The notes: generated by a model from the sequence alone, not told the origin. Positions 32,258 through 40,510 are shown, numbered from the stretch's first letter. The stretch is 40,604 bases of DNA from DASTBU01 sp035711845 (GCA_035711845.1 DASTBU010000013.1:1-40604), one strand, 5' to 3'. Numbers and translations: made by a program.

Positions 32258-35132
32258 ACTGAATCGAATCTTCACCGAGGCGCGCGAGCTTCCCGCCGAA
32301 GCGCGCGCAGGATTCGTGGCTCGAGCCTGCGCGGGCGACGAAGCGCTGCTGGCGGAGGCCCTGTCGCTGCTGGCCGCCGAAGAAGCGTCCGGCGAGTTCC
32401 TCAATGCGCCCGCGTTCGACCGGCTCGCTCAGCTCGTCGCAAAGGACGGCTGGAGCCTGCAGCCCGGGGAGCGAATCGGCGCCTACACGATCGTCAGGCT
32501 CCTTGGCTCGGGCGGGGCAGGCGAAGTGTGGAGAGCCAGGGACGAGCGGCTGAGCCGAGACGTCGCCATCAAAGTCCTGCTGCCGCATTATTCCAGCGAC
32601 GATGAACGGCTCCGCCGCTTCGCGGATGAAGCGCGAACGGCCGGAGCGCTCAATCATTCCAACATCCTTACGGTCTACGACGTCGGCGAGCATCGCGGCG
32701 TGCCCTATCTCGTCTCCGAGTGCCTGGAGGGGAAGAGCCTGCGGCAGCGCCTCGAGGCCGGACCCGTTTCGGCGAGGGAGGCACTCGGCCTTGCCGTTGG
32801 AATCGCGCGGGGCCTGGCCGCCGCCCATGCCCGGGGCATCGTCCACCGCGATCTCAAACCGGAAAACACCTTCATCAGGTCGGATGGCGTCGTCAAGATC
32901 CTCGACTTCGGGCTGGCGAAGCTCCAGAGCGCGCTCGAAGGGCTCCCGAACCAGCCCACGGATACCCTGACCGGCGTGATCGTTGGCACCGCGGGCTACA
33001 TGGCGCCCGAACACGTGAAGGGCGAGCCGGTCGATGGGCGAGCGGATCTCTTTGCACTGGGCGTGATGATGTACGAAATGCTCGCCGGGCGCCAGCCGTT
33101 CCGCCGAGGCAGCACGTTCGAAACGCTCCACGCGGTGCTCACGGTGGATCCGCCGGACGCAGCCGAGGTCTCCGACGCCGTAGCGCCGGCACTGACGCGC
33201 ATCGTGATGCGCCTGATCGAAAAGTCCCCTGAGGCGCGCTTCCAGTCGGCCGCCGATTTGATCTGGGCCCTGGATCAGGTCGACACGAAAGCGGCGGCGT
33301 CGGGCCGGAATGCGGCGATCCGCACCTGGCCGACTCAATCGTGGCGTGCGAAGGGCGCGCCATGGATTGCTGCCGCCGCAGTCACATCGCTGGCGCTTGC
33401 GGTCGGCTCGCGATGGCTGCCCGAACGCCAGGAGACGAGCACGTTTCCGCTGGCACGATTCACGTGGACGCTGCCGGACGGAGTCGTCCTCGCCTCACCA
33501 CCCGTGGTGTCGCCCGACAGCAGGCACATCGCGTTCGTCGGCAGAAGTTCGGCTGGCAACCGTCTGTACGTACGGGCGCTGGGCTCACCCCAGGCCCAGA
33601 TGGTGTCTGGCAGCGAAGCCGCCAGGTTGCCGTTCTGGTCGTCTGACGGCCGGGGGCTGGGATTCTTCAACGCGAGATCAGGAGCACTGATGAAGGTGGC
33701 CTGGCCCGGGGGCGCGCCGGTCAAAGTCGCTGATGCGCCGTTCGGGCTCGGCGGCGCGTGGAGCCAGTCGAACGTCATCCTGTTCGGTCCCGATATCGTC
33801 ATGTCGGGACTCCAACGTGTATCCGCCGAAGGAGGCGCCAGCGAACCGGCGACCCTACTCGCCGCAGAGCGAGGCGACAACACGCACAGCTCGCCTGTCT
33901 TGCTGCCGGACAATCTTCACTTTCTCTACTTCGTCCGATCCATCGATGACGCGCGGCGGGGTGTCTATCTCGGACGAATCGACCAACCGCCATCGACCGC
34001 CGACCAGTTGCTGTTTCGATCCGAATCCGACGCAGTCTACGCGCCCGTGCCCGGATCCAGCGGCGGAGTTCTCCTGTCGGCGGCGCCAGATCACATCGAG
34101 GTGCGCGACTTCGACCCCGGTCGCATGACTGTCGCCGGCGATGTGCACACGATCGACCTGAGGGCTGCAGGGAACACCCTCTACGATTCCATGATGCTCA
34201 GCGCCTCGTCGGATGTGCTGGTGTTCGTCGAATCTCCCATCCCCGGTGGAAACCGTCTGGAGGCAGTCAGTCGGACGGGTGAACGGCTCAAATTCTGGGA
34301 CCAGCCGGAGCCGCAGAACTGGCCGCGTATCTCGCCCGACGGACGTCGGATCGCCAGGCAGCGAGTCGATCTGCTGACGAACAACCCTGACATCTGGGTC
34401 GAGGATCTCGAACGGGGCGCGCGCATCCGCGTGACGTCGGCCGTCGATCCGGACATCCATCCCGTGTGGTCGCCGGATGGAGGTCAGCTCGCGTATGTCT
34501 CTGGAAGGCTGCCGGGAAGGCCGGGGAAAAGAACCCTCAGCATCGCCGCCGCCGACGGCACCGGCGTCGCACGAAGGTTCCCATGTCCGGCCGAGTACTG
34601 CGAGCCGACGGACTGGACCGCCGGCGGCCGCTTGATCGTCAACACAGTCGATGCCCACGGGCAGAATGTCTGGAGTGTGTCAGCGACCGACGGAAGCGAC
34701 GCCCGCCCTCTGCTCTCCGGCACAGCCCAGGAGCGCGACGCTCGCGTGTCGCCGAACGGCAGATGGATCGCTTATGTTTCTGGCGAGACCGGCCGGTCGG
34801 AGGTGTCCGTTCACTCGGTGGCGGGAGCAGCAAGACGAATCATCATCTCGGCGGAGGGCGGGACCCAACCGGTCTGGAATCGGAGCGGCCAGGAACTGTA
34901 CTTCGTCGATTTGAAGGGACAACTGCGCAGCGTGCCCGTGAGGTGGAGCGGCGACACGCCCACATTCGGACTGCCGGAGAAGCCGAATGTTCCACCGATC
35001 GGGCTGGGGCATTGGGGAACGCAATACGACGTGTCGCCGGATGGCCGGCGCATCTATCTCCTGCGCAGGAACGACGACCCTGCGCCGCGAGAGATCCACG
35101 TCGTGCTCGGCTGGCGGGGGTTGTTGCGGTAG
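32235..35132 (+). CDS. Ser/Thr protein kinase with TolB/WD40-like periplasmic propeller
   Basis: The 965-residue protein has an N-terminal helical segment (about 1-75), a Hanks-type kinase domain (about 84-350), one membrane segment (about 372-390) and a beta-propeller sensor (about 410-960). Kinase motifs are complete: GSGGAGEVW (91-99), Lys113 in VAIKVL, HRDLKPEN (204-211), DFGLAKL (224-230) and APEH. The propeller has repeated SPDSRHIAFVG/SPDGRRIARQ-type blades, as in TolB. It should sense an outside signal and phosphorylate cytoplasmic targets, perhaps the sigma factor. The start overlaps the sigma gene. The kinase is intact. Confidence 0.96.
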   Translation: MSARNWDELNRIFTEARELPAEARAGFVARACAGDEALLAEALSLLAAEEASGEFLNAPAFDRLAQLVAKDGWSLQPGERIGAYTIVRLLGSGGAGEVWRARDERLSRDVAIKVLLPHYSSDDERLRRFADEARTAGALNHSNILTVYDVGEHRGVPYLVSECLEGKSLRQRLEAGPVSAREALGLAVGIARGLAAAHARGIVHRDLKPENTFIRSDGVVKILDFGLAKLQSALEGLPNQPTDTLTGVIVGTAGYMAPEHVKGEPVDGRADLFALGVMMYEMLAGRQPFRRGSTFETLHAVLTVDPPDAAEVSDAVAPALTRIVMRLIEKSPEARFQSAADLIWALDQVDTKAAASGRNAAIRTWPTQSWRAKGAPWIAAAAVTSLALAVGSRWLPERQETSTFPLARFTWTLPDGVVLASPPVVSPDSRHIAFVGRSSAGNRLYVRALGSPQAQMVSGSEAARLPFWSSDGRGLGFFNARSGALMKVAWPGGAPVKVADAPFGLGGAWSQSNVILFGPDIVMSGLQRVSAEGGASEPATLLAAERGDNTHSSPVLLPDNLHFLYFVRSIDDARRGVYLGRIDQPPSTADQLLFRSESDAVYAPVPGSSGGVLLSAAPDHIEVRDFDPGRMTVAGDVHTIDLRAAGNTLYDSMMLSASSDVLVFVESPIPGGNRLEAVSRTGERLKFWDQPEPQNWPRISPDGRRIARQRVDLLTNNPDIWVEDLERGARIRVTSAVDPDIHPVWSPDGGQLAYVSGRLPGRPGKRTLSIAAADGTGVARRFPCPAEYCEPTDWTAGGRLIVNTVDAHGQNVWSVSATDGSDARPLLSGTAQERDARVSPNGRWIAYVSGETGRSEVSVHSVAGAARRIIISAEGGTQPVWNRSGQELYFVDLKGQLRSVPVRWSGDTPTFGLPEKPNVPPIGLGHWGTQYDVSPDGRRIYLLRRNDDPAPREIHVVLGWRGLLR

Positions 35133-35247
35133 GAGGGTTCAGGGGTTCAAGGTTCAGGGTTCAAGGTTCCGGGGTTCAAGGTCCAGAGGGTTCAAGGTTC
35201 GGAACACCGTCAGCGAGCCCGTTGAACCCCTGAACCCTTGAACCCCT
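35133..35247. repeat. GGTTCAAGG/CCTTGAACC simple repeat with long inverted arms
   Basis: Right after the kinase stop comes GGGTTCAGGGGTTCAAGG-type sequence, then the complementary form before the 72-bp repeat. Bases 35140-35166 pair with 35222-35248 except for two one-base gaps, around a loop of about 55 bases. It could act as a terminator for the sigma/kinase unit. Confidence 0.75.
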
Positions 35248-35316
35248 GCCGGACGGGATCGAAACCCGGATATCGAGGCGGTCGGCCCTCAGATCGGCAT
35301 CCTGATGGGATTCTGA
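35248..35316 (+). pseudogene. 3' fragment of the PagL-like gene
   Basis: These bases encode AGRDRNPDIEAVGPQIGILM followed by GF and the stop, exactly as at the end of the intact gene at 30047-30673. There is no upstream coding sequence, so it is a detached tail. Confidence 0.9.
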
Positions 35317-35319
35317 CCC
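35248..35319 (+). repeat. 72-bp direct repeat, right copy
   Basis: This is a perfect copy of 30605-30676. It is the right flank of the 4.6-kb lipoprotein-sigma-kinase segment. Confidence 0.97.
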
Positions 35320-35398
35320 GAGCCCCGAGGCCCGAGCCCCGAGCGCCGCGCCCCGAGCCCCGAGCCCCGAGCCTCGAGCCCCGAGCCCCGAGCGCCTG
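35316..35398. repeat. CCCCGAG simple repeat, long copy
   Basis: About ten CCCCGAGC/CCGAGCC units follow the right 72-bp repeat. The left copy has only three or four, so the array has changed in length since the duplication. Confidence 0.8.
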
Positions 35399-35405
35399 AT
35401 CCGTG

Positions 35406-35411
35406 AAGGAG
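35406..35411 (+). promoter_or_regulatory. Ribosome-binding site AAGGAG that decides the tfoX-like start
   Basis: AAGGAG is one base from an ATG at 35413 and ten from the in-frame ATG at 35422. The second gives a workable spacing and the usual MARKK N terminus. Confidence 0.55.
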
Positions 35412-35421
35412 CATGCGAAGT

Positions 35422-35796
35422 ATGGCCCGAAAGAAAACAGTCCGCCGGTCCGGCCGCGTCAACCCGTTGAGGACTTCGGAGACGTTCCAGCGGTTCGTGC
35501 TCGACCAGTTCGACCCGCTGGGCGACGTATCGCCACGCGCGATGTTCGGCGGGGTCGGCCTGTACTATCGCGGCGTGTTCTTCGGAATCATCGCCGGCGA
35601 CGTGCTGTATCTGAAGGTCGATGACACCACGCGTTCGGATTACATCCGTGCCGGCATGGGCCCGTTCGTGCCCTATCCCGAGCGCGCCGGGACGATGCAG
35701 TATTACGCGGTGCCGGTGGATGTCCTCGAGAACCCGGAGCAGCTGGCACGGTGGGCCAAACGGGCGATCGCTGTCGCGGAAAGGGAGAGGGAGTAG
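35422..35796 (+). CDS. TfoX/Sxy N-terminal domain protein
   Basis: The 124-residue protein has the TfoX N-terminal domain: FQRFVLDQFDPLGDVSPRAM, FGGVGLYYRGVFFGIIAGDV, LYLKVDDTTRSDYIRAGMGP and YYAVPVDVLENPEQLARWAK. The basic N terminus (ARKKTVRRSGR) lacks a signal peptide. In gammaproteobacteria TfoX/Sxy activates competence genes; in most other phyla the single-domain form has no known role, so competence should not be assumed. Its 5' flank, ribosome-binding site and first codons also occur, degraded, at 30710-30739. The gene itself is intact. Confidence 0.93.
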   Translation: MARKKTVRRSGRVNPLRTSETFQRFVLDQFDPLGDVSPRAMFGGVGLYYRGVFFGIIAGDVLYLKVDDTTRSDYIRAGMGPFVPYPERAGTMQYYAVPVDVLENPEQLARWAKRAIAVAERERE

Positions 35797-35899
35797 GGTT
35801 CAGGGTTCAAGGGATTCGGAATCAAAGCTCGAGCAGCTCACTGTTCAGAACCCTCTGAACCCTTCCAGAAAAGGGGTACATCGCAGGGGCCGGGTGGAG
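35797..35899. repeat. GGTTCAAGG/GAACCCTT simple repeat between convergent genes
   Basis: GGGTTCAGGGTTCAAGGG (35797-35815) and CAGAACCCTCTGAACCCTT (35846-35865) can pair imperfectly. The spacer lies between the tfoX-like gene (plus) and the radical SAM gene (minus) and could end both transcripts. Confidence 0.65.
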
Positions 35900-37771
35900 C
35901 TAGGCGCCCGTGATTTTCCGCCAGACCCGCCGCGCATGCTGCGCCGAGTAGCGCGGGTCGGTGAGCGCGCGATACAACCGGCTCGCGGTCCATTGAAAGG
36001 GAAAGTAGACAAAGCGGTTGGGCAGGTTGTTGGTGTCGCGATTGAAGCGCCACCATACGTGCCGCGCGCGCATCAGCAGGCGCTGCCGTAAGGGCATCGT
36101 CGCGGCTTCTTCGGACTTGCGGACAATCGGGCAGGCGGGCGACCGCAGGCAGTAATCGTGAAATCTGCCCTGCAGCAGCTCGGCCCGGATGGCTTGCATC
36201 GTGGACGAGTTCCACGCCTGGCGGTAGTCCTTCATGTCTGCGATGGGGCTGCCGCCGTAACAGCACGGCAACACGCCCCGGCGAAGGATGTACAGGCTCT
36301 TCCAGGGCTCGAGGCAGGCTGGACGGTGCTCGCCCCCCAGCGAGGGCAGTGGTCCGCCGGTCGTCGATAGCACCGGGGCGAACTCGGCTTCCGCGACGGG
36401 AGGCGCTGGTGCGGATCCCGCCGGTTGTGTGGCGGTCAGACCCTCTCCGGGCGGGGTCGTGTGCGGGCGCTGGATCTCCGGCGCCGACGGGCTCTGCGCC
36501 CCTTCGGCGAACTCCTCCTGAAACAAATCGCGCATCGACCCGCCGAAGTCCATCTGGTCGGCCAGCTCGACCCCCAATTCGCGACAACGCCGCGCCGCGC
36601 GCCCGCTCACGCGCACCAGCGTCTCGAACGGCAGCAGTTCGTCCTTGTAGGTGAACCGGTAGCCGGCACGCTGCCAGTCGAGGGTGATGCTGTCGGAGTA
36701 GTTCAGAGGGCGCAGGACCATCCGGTCCACGTCGAGATCGGCGCACAGTTGCACGAAGGCGTCCAGCTCGTGCACGTTGCACTTCATGGGCATGAACACC
36801 AGGTGAACGCGCGGCAGCCCGCTCCTGCCCGCCTTGGCGGAGATCAGACGCCGAAGGTTGGCGAGGATCTTCTCGAACGTGTCGTTGCGCAGGCGTGAGT
36901 ACGTGAGCGGCGTCGCCGCGTCGAGGGAGATGTACAGGTCGATCGGCCGGCCGAGCAGCTTCTGGATGTTTCGCTCGGTGAGGATCTGCCCGTTCGTCGT
37001 CATCTCGAGCACCTTCCCGGCATTGCCGAAGGCGTCGAGCAGATCGTCGAAGTTCTTCATCATGAACGGCTCGCCGATGGAGCAGTTCACGAGGTTGGCC
37101 GAGTGGTCGAAGAAGGGGCCCATTTCCCGCAGCGTATCGAGCGTGAAGGGCACGTCGACGTTGGCCCCTTCCTGGTCCTTGCTGTAGTCCCACTCGCAGT
37201 ACACACACGGCGGCTTGACGTTGCAGACGCCGTGCAGGTCGATGCCGAGGCTCGGTGGGGTCGAACCCAGCTCGGTCCGGCCCGCCAGCATCTCCTCGGT
37301 GTTGGCGACGGCATTCGCGTGCTGCGCGGCAATGGCGGCCTGACGCACCGGATCCGCGTGCAGGCGCGGGGCGCAGACGCGGATCGCCAGCAGGCGCCGG
37401 TCGTCCGGATAGTACTCGCGCGGAAAGGCCTTGTTCACCCGCAGATCGAGCCGGTCGACACCCTCCGGGATCGGCAACGACAGGGGACACCAGCCGCGCA
37501 CCAACGGGCCGTCGAACAGCTTTCCGCCGGCCGAATCGATGGCGATCAACCGCTGGGACAGATCATGGAATTCGGAGAAGACGTGGAATTCGAGGTAGCG
37601 CGGCCCGCTCGCCGGTGCAAACAGGAGCGAGGCCTGCTGGCTCATCCAATGGAAGCGATGCTGGCTGTCGTGCTCTTCCTCGTAGAACCCCGGACCGAAG
37701 GCCACCGCGACCGAGGTCGCGATGTAGAGCGGTGGGGACGTCGGCGCAGGCGCGATCGACCAAGTCTTCAT
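35900..37771 (-). CDS. Large radical SAM/SPASM protein with a CX5CX2C cluster motif
   Basis: The 623-residue protein has about 165 N-terminal residues that look like a beta-sandwich (PRYLEFHVFSEFHDLSQRLI). A radical SAM barrel follows (LGIDLHGVCNVKPPCVYCEW to about 410). The cluster cysteines are Cys183, 189 and 192, i.e. CX5CX2C, not CX3CX2C. NCSIGEPFM and LEMTTNGQILTE are normal for the superfamily. A Pro/Ala/Thr linker (about 424-480) leads to a SPASM-like C terminus: CLEPWKSLYILRRGVLPCCY with Cys486, 503 and 504, then CLRSPACP (541, 547), giving auxiliary clusters. No substrate peptide gene is obvious, so maturation of a peptide is only one option; glycan or lipid chemistry is another. 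Confidence 0.88.
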   Translation of the reverse strand: MKTWSIAPAPTSPPLYIATSVAVAFGPGFYEEEHDSQHRFHWMSQQASLLFAPASGPRYLEFHVFSEFHDLSQRLIAIDSAGGKLFDGPLVRGWCPLSLPIPEGVDRLDLRVNKAFPREYYPDDRRLLAIRVCAPRLHADPVRQAAIAAQHANAVANTEEMLAGRTELGSTPPSLGIDLHGVCNVKPPCVYCEWDYSKDQEGANVDVPFTLDTLREMGPFFDHSANLVNCSIGEPFMMKNFDDLLDAFGNAGKVLEMTTNGQILTERNIQKLLGRPIDLYISLDAATPLTYSRLRNDTFEKILANLRRLISAKAGRSGLPRVHLVFMPMKCNVHELDAFVQLCADLDVDRMVLRPLNYSDSITLDWQRAGYRFTYKDELLPFETLVRVSGRAARRCRELGVELADQMDFGGSMRDLFQEEFAEGAQSPSAPEIQRPHTTPPGEGLTATQPAGSAPAPPVAEAEFAPVLSTTGGPLPSLGGEHRPACLEPWKSLYILRRGVLPCCYGGSPIADMKDYRQAWNSSTMQAIRAELLQGRFHDYCLRSPACPIVRKSEEAATMPLRQRLLMRARHVWWRFNRDTNNLPNRFVYFPFQWTASRLYRALTDPRYSAQHARRVWRKITGA

Positions 37772-37889
37772 GCGTAAGGGTGCGACGCTCCAGAATAGCA
37801 GAACCGCCGGCCGATCCGATCAGGGATACAGAAGGCTTTGACCCTCGGGTTTGCGGCGCCACGGCGGAGCGGAGTTCCTCGGATGCCTG

Positions 37890-39236
37890 CTAGCGTCCCT
37901 GGCGAGCGGGACCGATGCAGAACAGGTGCTCGTCGCTGCGCAGGAAGATCCGTCCGCTGGCGACGGCCATCGACGCGAGCGTGCGCTCGCCGATTGTGTT
38001 GCGGGCGATGATCTCCGCGTCGCGGCCGGCGCGCAGGACAATCGTCTCGCCCGACTCGCTCTGCAGGTAGACCTTCCCGTCCCCAGCCACCGGCGATGCC
38101 GAGAACACCCCGCCCACGCGTCCCTGCCAGACGCGGCTCCCGTCCGACGCATCGGCAATGGTCAGGATGCCGTTGTCGGTCGCCATGTAGATCAGCCCCT
38201 GGTAGTGGACGATCGACGACACGTACGGCGCGCCCGTCGGCACGTGCCAGGCGACGTGCGACGCCGACACGTCGCCGCGTCCGCCGGTTCGGATCGCGAG
38301 ATACGGGCCGCTGCGGTAGCCGCGGCTCGCGTAGATCGTCCCCTCGTGCACGACGGGCATCGGGATCGGAAAGCGGTTCGACTCCCCCGCGTGCCACAGG
38401 AACTCGCCGGTCTTCGCGTCGTACGCATCGATCCGCTCGCTCGAATTGACGATCAGCTCCGCCCCGCGCGCCGTGTCGACGACGAGCGGCGTGCTGTAGG
38501 AGGCGCGCCCCTTGCCGCGATCTACCTTCCAGCGCTCCTTCCCGGTGCGCTTGTCCAGCGCGAGCAGGTACGACGCCGGCTCGTGATCGCACAGCAGGTA
38601 CAGGAGGTCGCCGTCGAGCGTGGGCGAGCTGCTGTGGCCCCAGTTGATCTCGAACGGCGCGATTTCCTTGCCGAGATGCCGCACCCACACCAGCTTGCCG
38701 TCGCGATTCAGCGCGACGATCTGTCCGGTGCCGAACCACGCGAACACCAGCTCGCCGTCGGTGACGGGACTCGGGCTGGCCAGGTTGTGCTTGTCATGGG
38801 CGGCCGGCAGCGGACCGTCCGCCTCGATGCGGTACTCCCACAGCCGCGTGCCCGCCTTCTCGTCGAAGGCCTCGACCACGAACCACGTCCGCCCGTCGCC
38901 TTTCGACGCGGGCCGTGCGCCCAGCGCGCGCTCGCCGGCGGCTTCGGCGCCGCCGCCCTGAACGAGACGCGGCCCCTGACGGCTCACGCCCTCGCCGATC
39001 TGCGAGGTGACGTACACGCGTCCGCCCGCCACGACCGGGGTGGAGATGCCCGCGCCGGCGACCGGCGCCTTCCAGGCGACCTGCTCCGTGGCGCTCCAGC
39101 GCTCCGGCAGGTTGGTTTCGCCGGACACGCCGATGCCGCGCGGCCCCCGCCAGTGAGGCCAGTCCTCCGCGTGGACGGCCGCGGCGGCGGCTCCGAGCAG
39201 GATGGTGAAGCAGAGTTTGTCGACAGCGGTTCGCAT
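37890..39236 (-). CDS. Secreted PQQ-like beta-propeller protein
   Basis: The 448-residue protein has a signal peptide (LCFTILLGAAAAAVHA) and then DWPHWRGPRGIGVSGETNLP, the usual opening of exported PQQ-like propellers in Planctomycetota and Acidobacteriota. Blades repeat as VVAGGRVYVTSQ, LLALDKRTGKERWKV, AYDAKTGEFLWHAG and IADASDGSRVWQGR. The PQQ dehydrogenase disulfide and catalytic residues are not evident, so it is probably a scaffold or binding protein akin to BamB. TAGGAT lies six bases before the ATG. Confidence 0.93.
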   Translation of the reverse strand: MRTAVDKLCFTILLGAAAAAVHAEDWPHWRGPRGIGVSGETNLPERWSATEQVAWKAPVAGAGISTPVVAGGRVYVTSQIGEGVSRQGPRLVQGGGAEAAGERALGARPASKGDGRTWFVVEAFDEKAGTRLWEYRIEADGPLPAAHDKHNLASPSPVTDGELVFAWFGTGQIVALNRDGKLVWVRHLGKEIAPFEINWGHSSSPTLDGDLLYLLCDHEPASYLLALDKRTGKERWKVDRGKGRASYSTPLVVDTARGAELIVNSSERIDAYDAKTGEFLWHAGESNRFPIPMPVVHEGTIYASRGYRSGPYLAIRTGGRGDVSASHVAWHVPTGAPYVSSIVHYQGLIYMATDNGILTIADASDGSRVWQGRVGGVFSASPVAGDGKVYLQSESGETIVLRAGRDAEIIARNTIGERTLASMAVASGRIFLRSDEHLFCIGPARQGR

Positions 39237-39242
39237 CGAGGG

Positions 39243-39248
39243 ATCCTA
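39243..39248 (-). promoter_or_regulatory. Candidate -10 box (TAGGAT) for the PQQ-propeller gene, leaderless type
   Basis: On the minus strand TAGGAT ends six bases before the ATG at 39236; no Shine-Dalgarno sequence is seen. Confidence 0.45.
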
Positions 39249-39335
39249 CGACGACTCCCGGCCTGGAAAAAGTGCCCGTCCCGGGCGGCTCTATCCGTGC
39301 AGCGCCGACAGGAGTTGTCATGGAAACACGCGCCG

Positions 39336-39391
39336 GCGCGGGCTTCCGCCTTCGCTGAAGCTTGGGCGGACCACCGCAGCCCTGGCGAAGG
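39336..39391. repeat. Second copy of the apbE-type palindromic repeat
   Basis: TCGCTGAAGCTTGGGCGGA (39352-39370) matches 27183-27201 at 16 of 19 bases, set among CTTCCGCC and CTGGCGAAGG words of the same style. This copy is intergenic, as such repeats usually are. Confidence 0.55.
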
Positions 39392-39531
39392 TGGTCGTGA
39401 TCCCGGCATTGTTCAGCGGCCTGCTCGCCCCATCACCAGCGCTCGCTCTGCCGTGTCTTGTCCTGGATCACGCTCGTCGGTCCCGCGACCGCGATGACGA
39501 GATTGGCGGGATCCTCGGCCGACGTCTCGGA

Positions 39532-40179
39532 CTACTGGTCCGCGTACCGCTTGGCCGTCGCGAGGTCGGTGCGCAATTGCTCCGCTGTGCGACGTGGACC
39601 GTACCCGGGCGTATCACGCTGAATCCGCCACCCTTCCTTCAGCGGACCGGCATCCACGGCGTCGAACCCGAACTCGTCGAGCAGACGCGTCACCGCGGCC
39701 TTGGCTCCGGGGTCGTTCCCAGCGATGACCAATGCCCGGCGGTCCTTCGTGCCGGCGGGTCGCCCGTCGGTTGTGAGCTGAGCGGCGTAAATGTGGTTGA
39801 ACGCCTTGACAACTTTCGACGCTGGCAAATGCGCCTGCAAAAGTTCCGACGTCGTGGTCGACTCGTTGTCAAGTTCCGGGATCTGGCCATCCCGCTGCGG
39901 GTAGTAGTTGTTCGTGTCGATCACGACCTTCCCGGCGAGCGGCTCCGCGGGCACCGTCCGGTAGTGCTTCAGCGGAATCGTCACCACGACGATGTCACCG
40001 GCCTTCGCAGCCTCGACCACCGTCGCCGCGCGCGCGCGCGGACCGAGTTCGGCGACAAGCGCGGTCAACGTCTCTGGCCCGCGTGAATTACTGATGACGA
40101 CATCGTAACCATGCGCCACCGCCAGTCGCGCGAGCTGGCTGCCGATGTTCCCAGCGCCGATTAGCCCAATGGTCGCCAT
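39532..40179 (-). CDS. NADP-dependent oxidoreductase, F420-reductase/P5C-reductase-like
   Basis: The 215-residue protein has an N-terminal Rossmann motif MATIGLIGAGNIGSQLARLA, then VVISNSRGPETL, VVVTIPLKHYRTVPAEPLAG, IDTNNYYPQRDGQIPELDNE and VVKAFNHIYAAQLTTDGRPA, ending in RDTPGYGPRRTAEQLRTDLA. This closely follows the family labelled NADPH-dependent F420 reductase or NAD(P)-binding protein. My recollection is that very similar proteins are common in Actinobacteria, so transfer is possible but unproven. Whether it uses F420 cannot be told; no F420 synthesis gene is nearby. The ATG at 40179 has TATAGT seven bases upstream. Confidence 0.92.
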   Translation of the reverse strand: MATIGLIGAGNIGSQLARLAVAHGYDVVISNSRGPETLTALVAELGPRARAATVVEAAKAGDIVVVTIPLKHYRTVPAEPLAGKVVIDTNNYYPQRDGQIPELDNESTTTSELLQAHLPASKVVKAFNHIYAAQLTTDGRPAGTKDRRALVIAGNDPGAKAAVTRLLDEFGFDAVDAGPLKEGWRIQRDTPGYGPRRTAEQLRTDLATAKRYADQ

Positions 40180-40186
40180 GACAATG

Positions 40187-40192
40187 ACTATA
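40187..40192 (-). promoter_or_regulatory. Candidate -10 box (TATAGT) for the oxidoreductase gene, leaderless type
   Basis: On the minus strand TATAGT ends seven bases before the ATG at 40179. AGGAGA further upstream is 13 bases from the ATG, too far for a normal ribosome-binding site. Confidence 0.45.
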
Positions 40193-40202
40193 TCTCCTGC
40201 AT

Positions 40203-40260
40203 CTCCGGCCGTGTCGACGTAATGGTAGGCAGCGATCCGCCACTCGCCTTCGTCCTTCAA
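40203..40260 (-). pseudogene. Possible C-terminal remnant of a SnoaL/NTF2-like protein
   Basis: In the oxidoreductase's frame, upstream of its start, the minus strand reads KDEGEWRIAAYHYVDTAGD, like the last strand of SnoaL/NTF2-type proteins. A TGA lies three codons before it, so no full gene remains. Chance similarity is possible. Confidence 0.3.
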
Positions 40261-40388
40261 CCTCCATCAGGCCTGCCTGTGATGGCGAAGATAGGCCATT
40301 CCATCAGCAAAACGGCGCTCCTCCAAGAGATCCAGCTTTACGCATACGTTGCTGGGCAAGCCCGGTGTAGGCTGAGTGCCGGGGCTAG

Positions 40389-40499
40389 TGCGATCCGTGG
40401 TGGTATGTCTGCTATCCGAGAGGCTGGGTCGAAACGACGAACGTCGTCGGCGAGCGCAATTCAACCGACTTCGGCATGGTGGTCGGCGGCGGCGTCAAC
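40389..40499 (+). pseudogene. Fragment of an outer-membrane barrel gene
   Basis: After an in-frame TAG (40386-40388) the plus strand reads CDPWWYVCYPRGWVETTNVV, then GERNSTDFGMVVGGGVN, which looks like a beta-hairpin plus barrel strand of a porin-type protein. It lacks a start and runs into the 3' end of the response regulator gene on the other strand. The call rests on pattern alone. Confidence 0.4.
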
Positions 40500-40510
40500 T
40501 CAGGTCTGCC

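Larger units (their letters stand above)
39237..39531. other. 295-bp spacer with a palindromic repeat copy, no gene seen
   Basis: This gap between two minus-strand genes holds a second copy of the apbE-type repeat at about 39336-39391. The rest shows no convincing gene. A short open stretch on the minus strand directly after the oxidoreductase stop (about 39433-39531) lacks a start codon and family features. Confidence 0.5.

Noticed and set aside
30605..35319. Composite transposon
   Set aside because: The flanking repeats are direct copies of a gene end, not insertion sequence ends; no transposase, terminal inverted repeat or target-site duplication was seen.
35422..35796. Evidence for a natural competence system
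   Set aside because: The TfoX-like protein has only the N-terminal domain, and no com or pil genes are in the window.
35900..37771. RiPP biosynthesis cluster
   Set aside because: The radical SAM/SPASM protein stands alone between a tfoX-like gene and a PQQ propeller gene; no precursor peptide, transporter or protease gene is adjacent.
37851..39497. Long plus-strand open frame opposite the PQQ propeller
   Set aside because: It is antisense to a gene with clear propeller repeats and a signal peptide; its own translation shows no domain.
39433..39531. Possible small gene on the minus strand after the oxidoreductase stop
   Set aside because: The open stretch has no start codon or ribosome-binding site and is most simply untranslated sequence.
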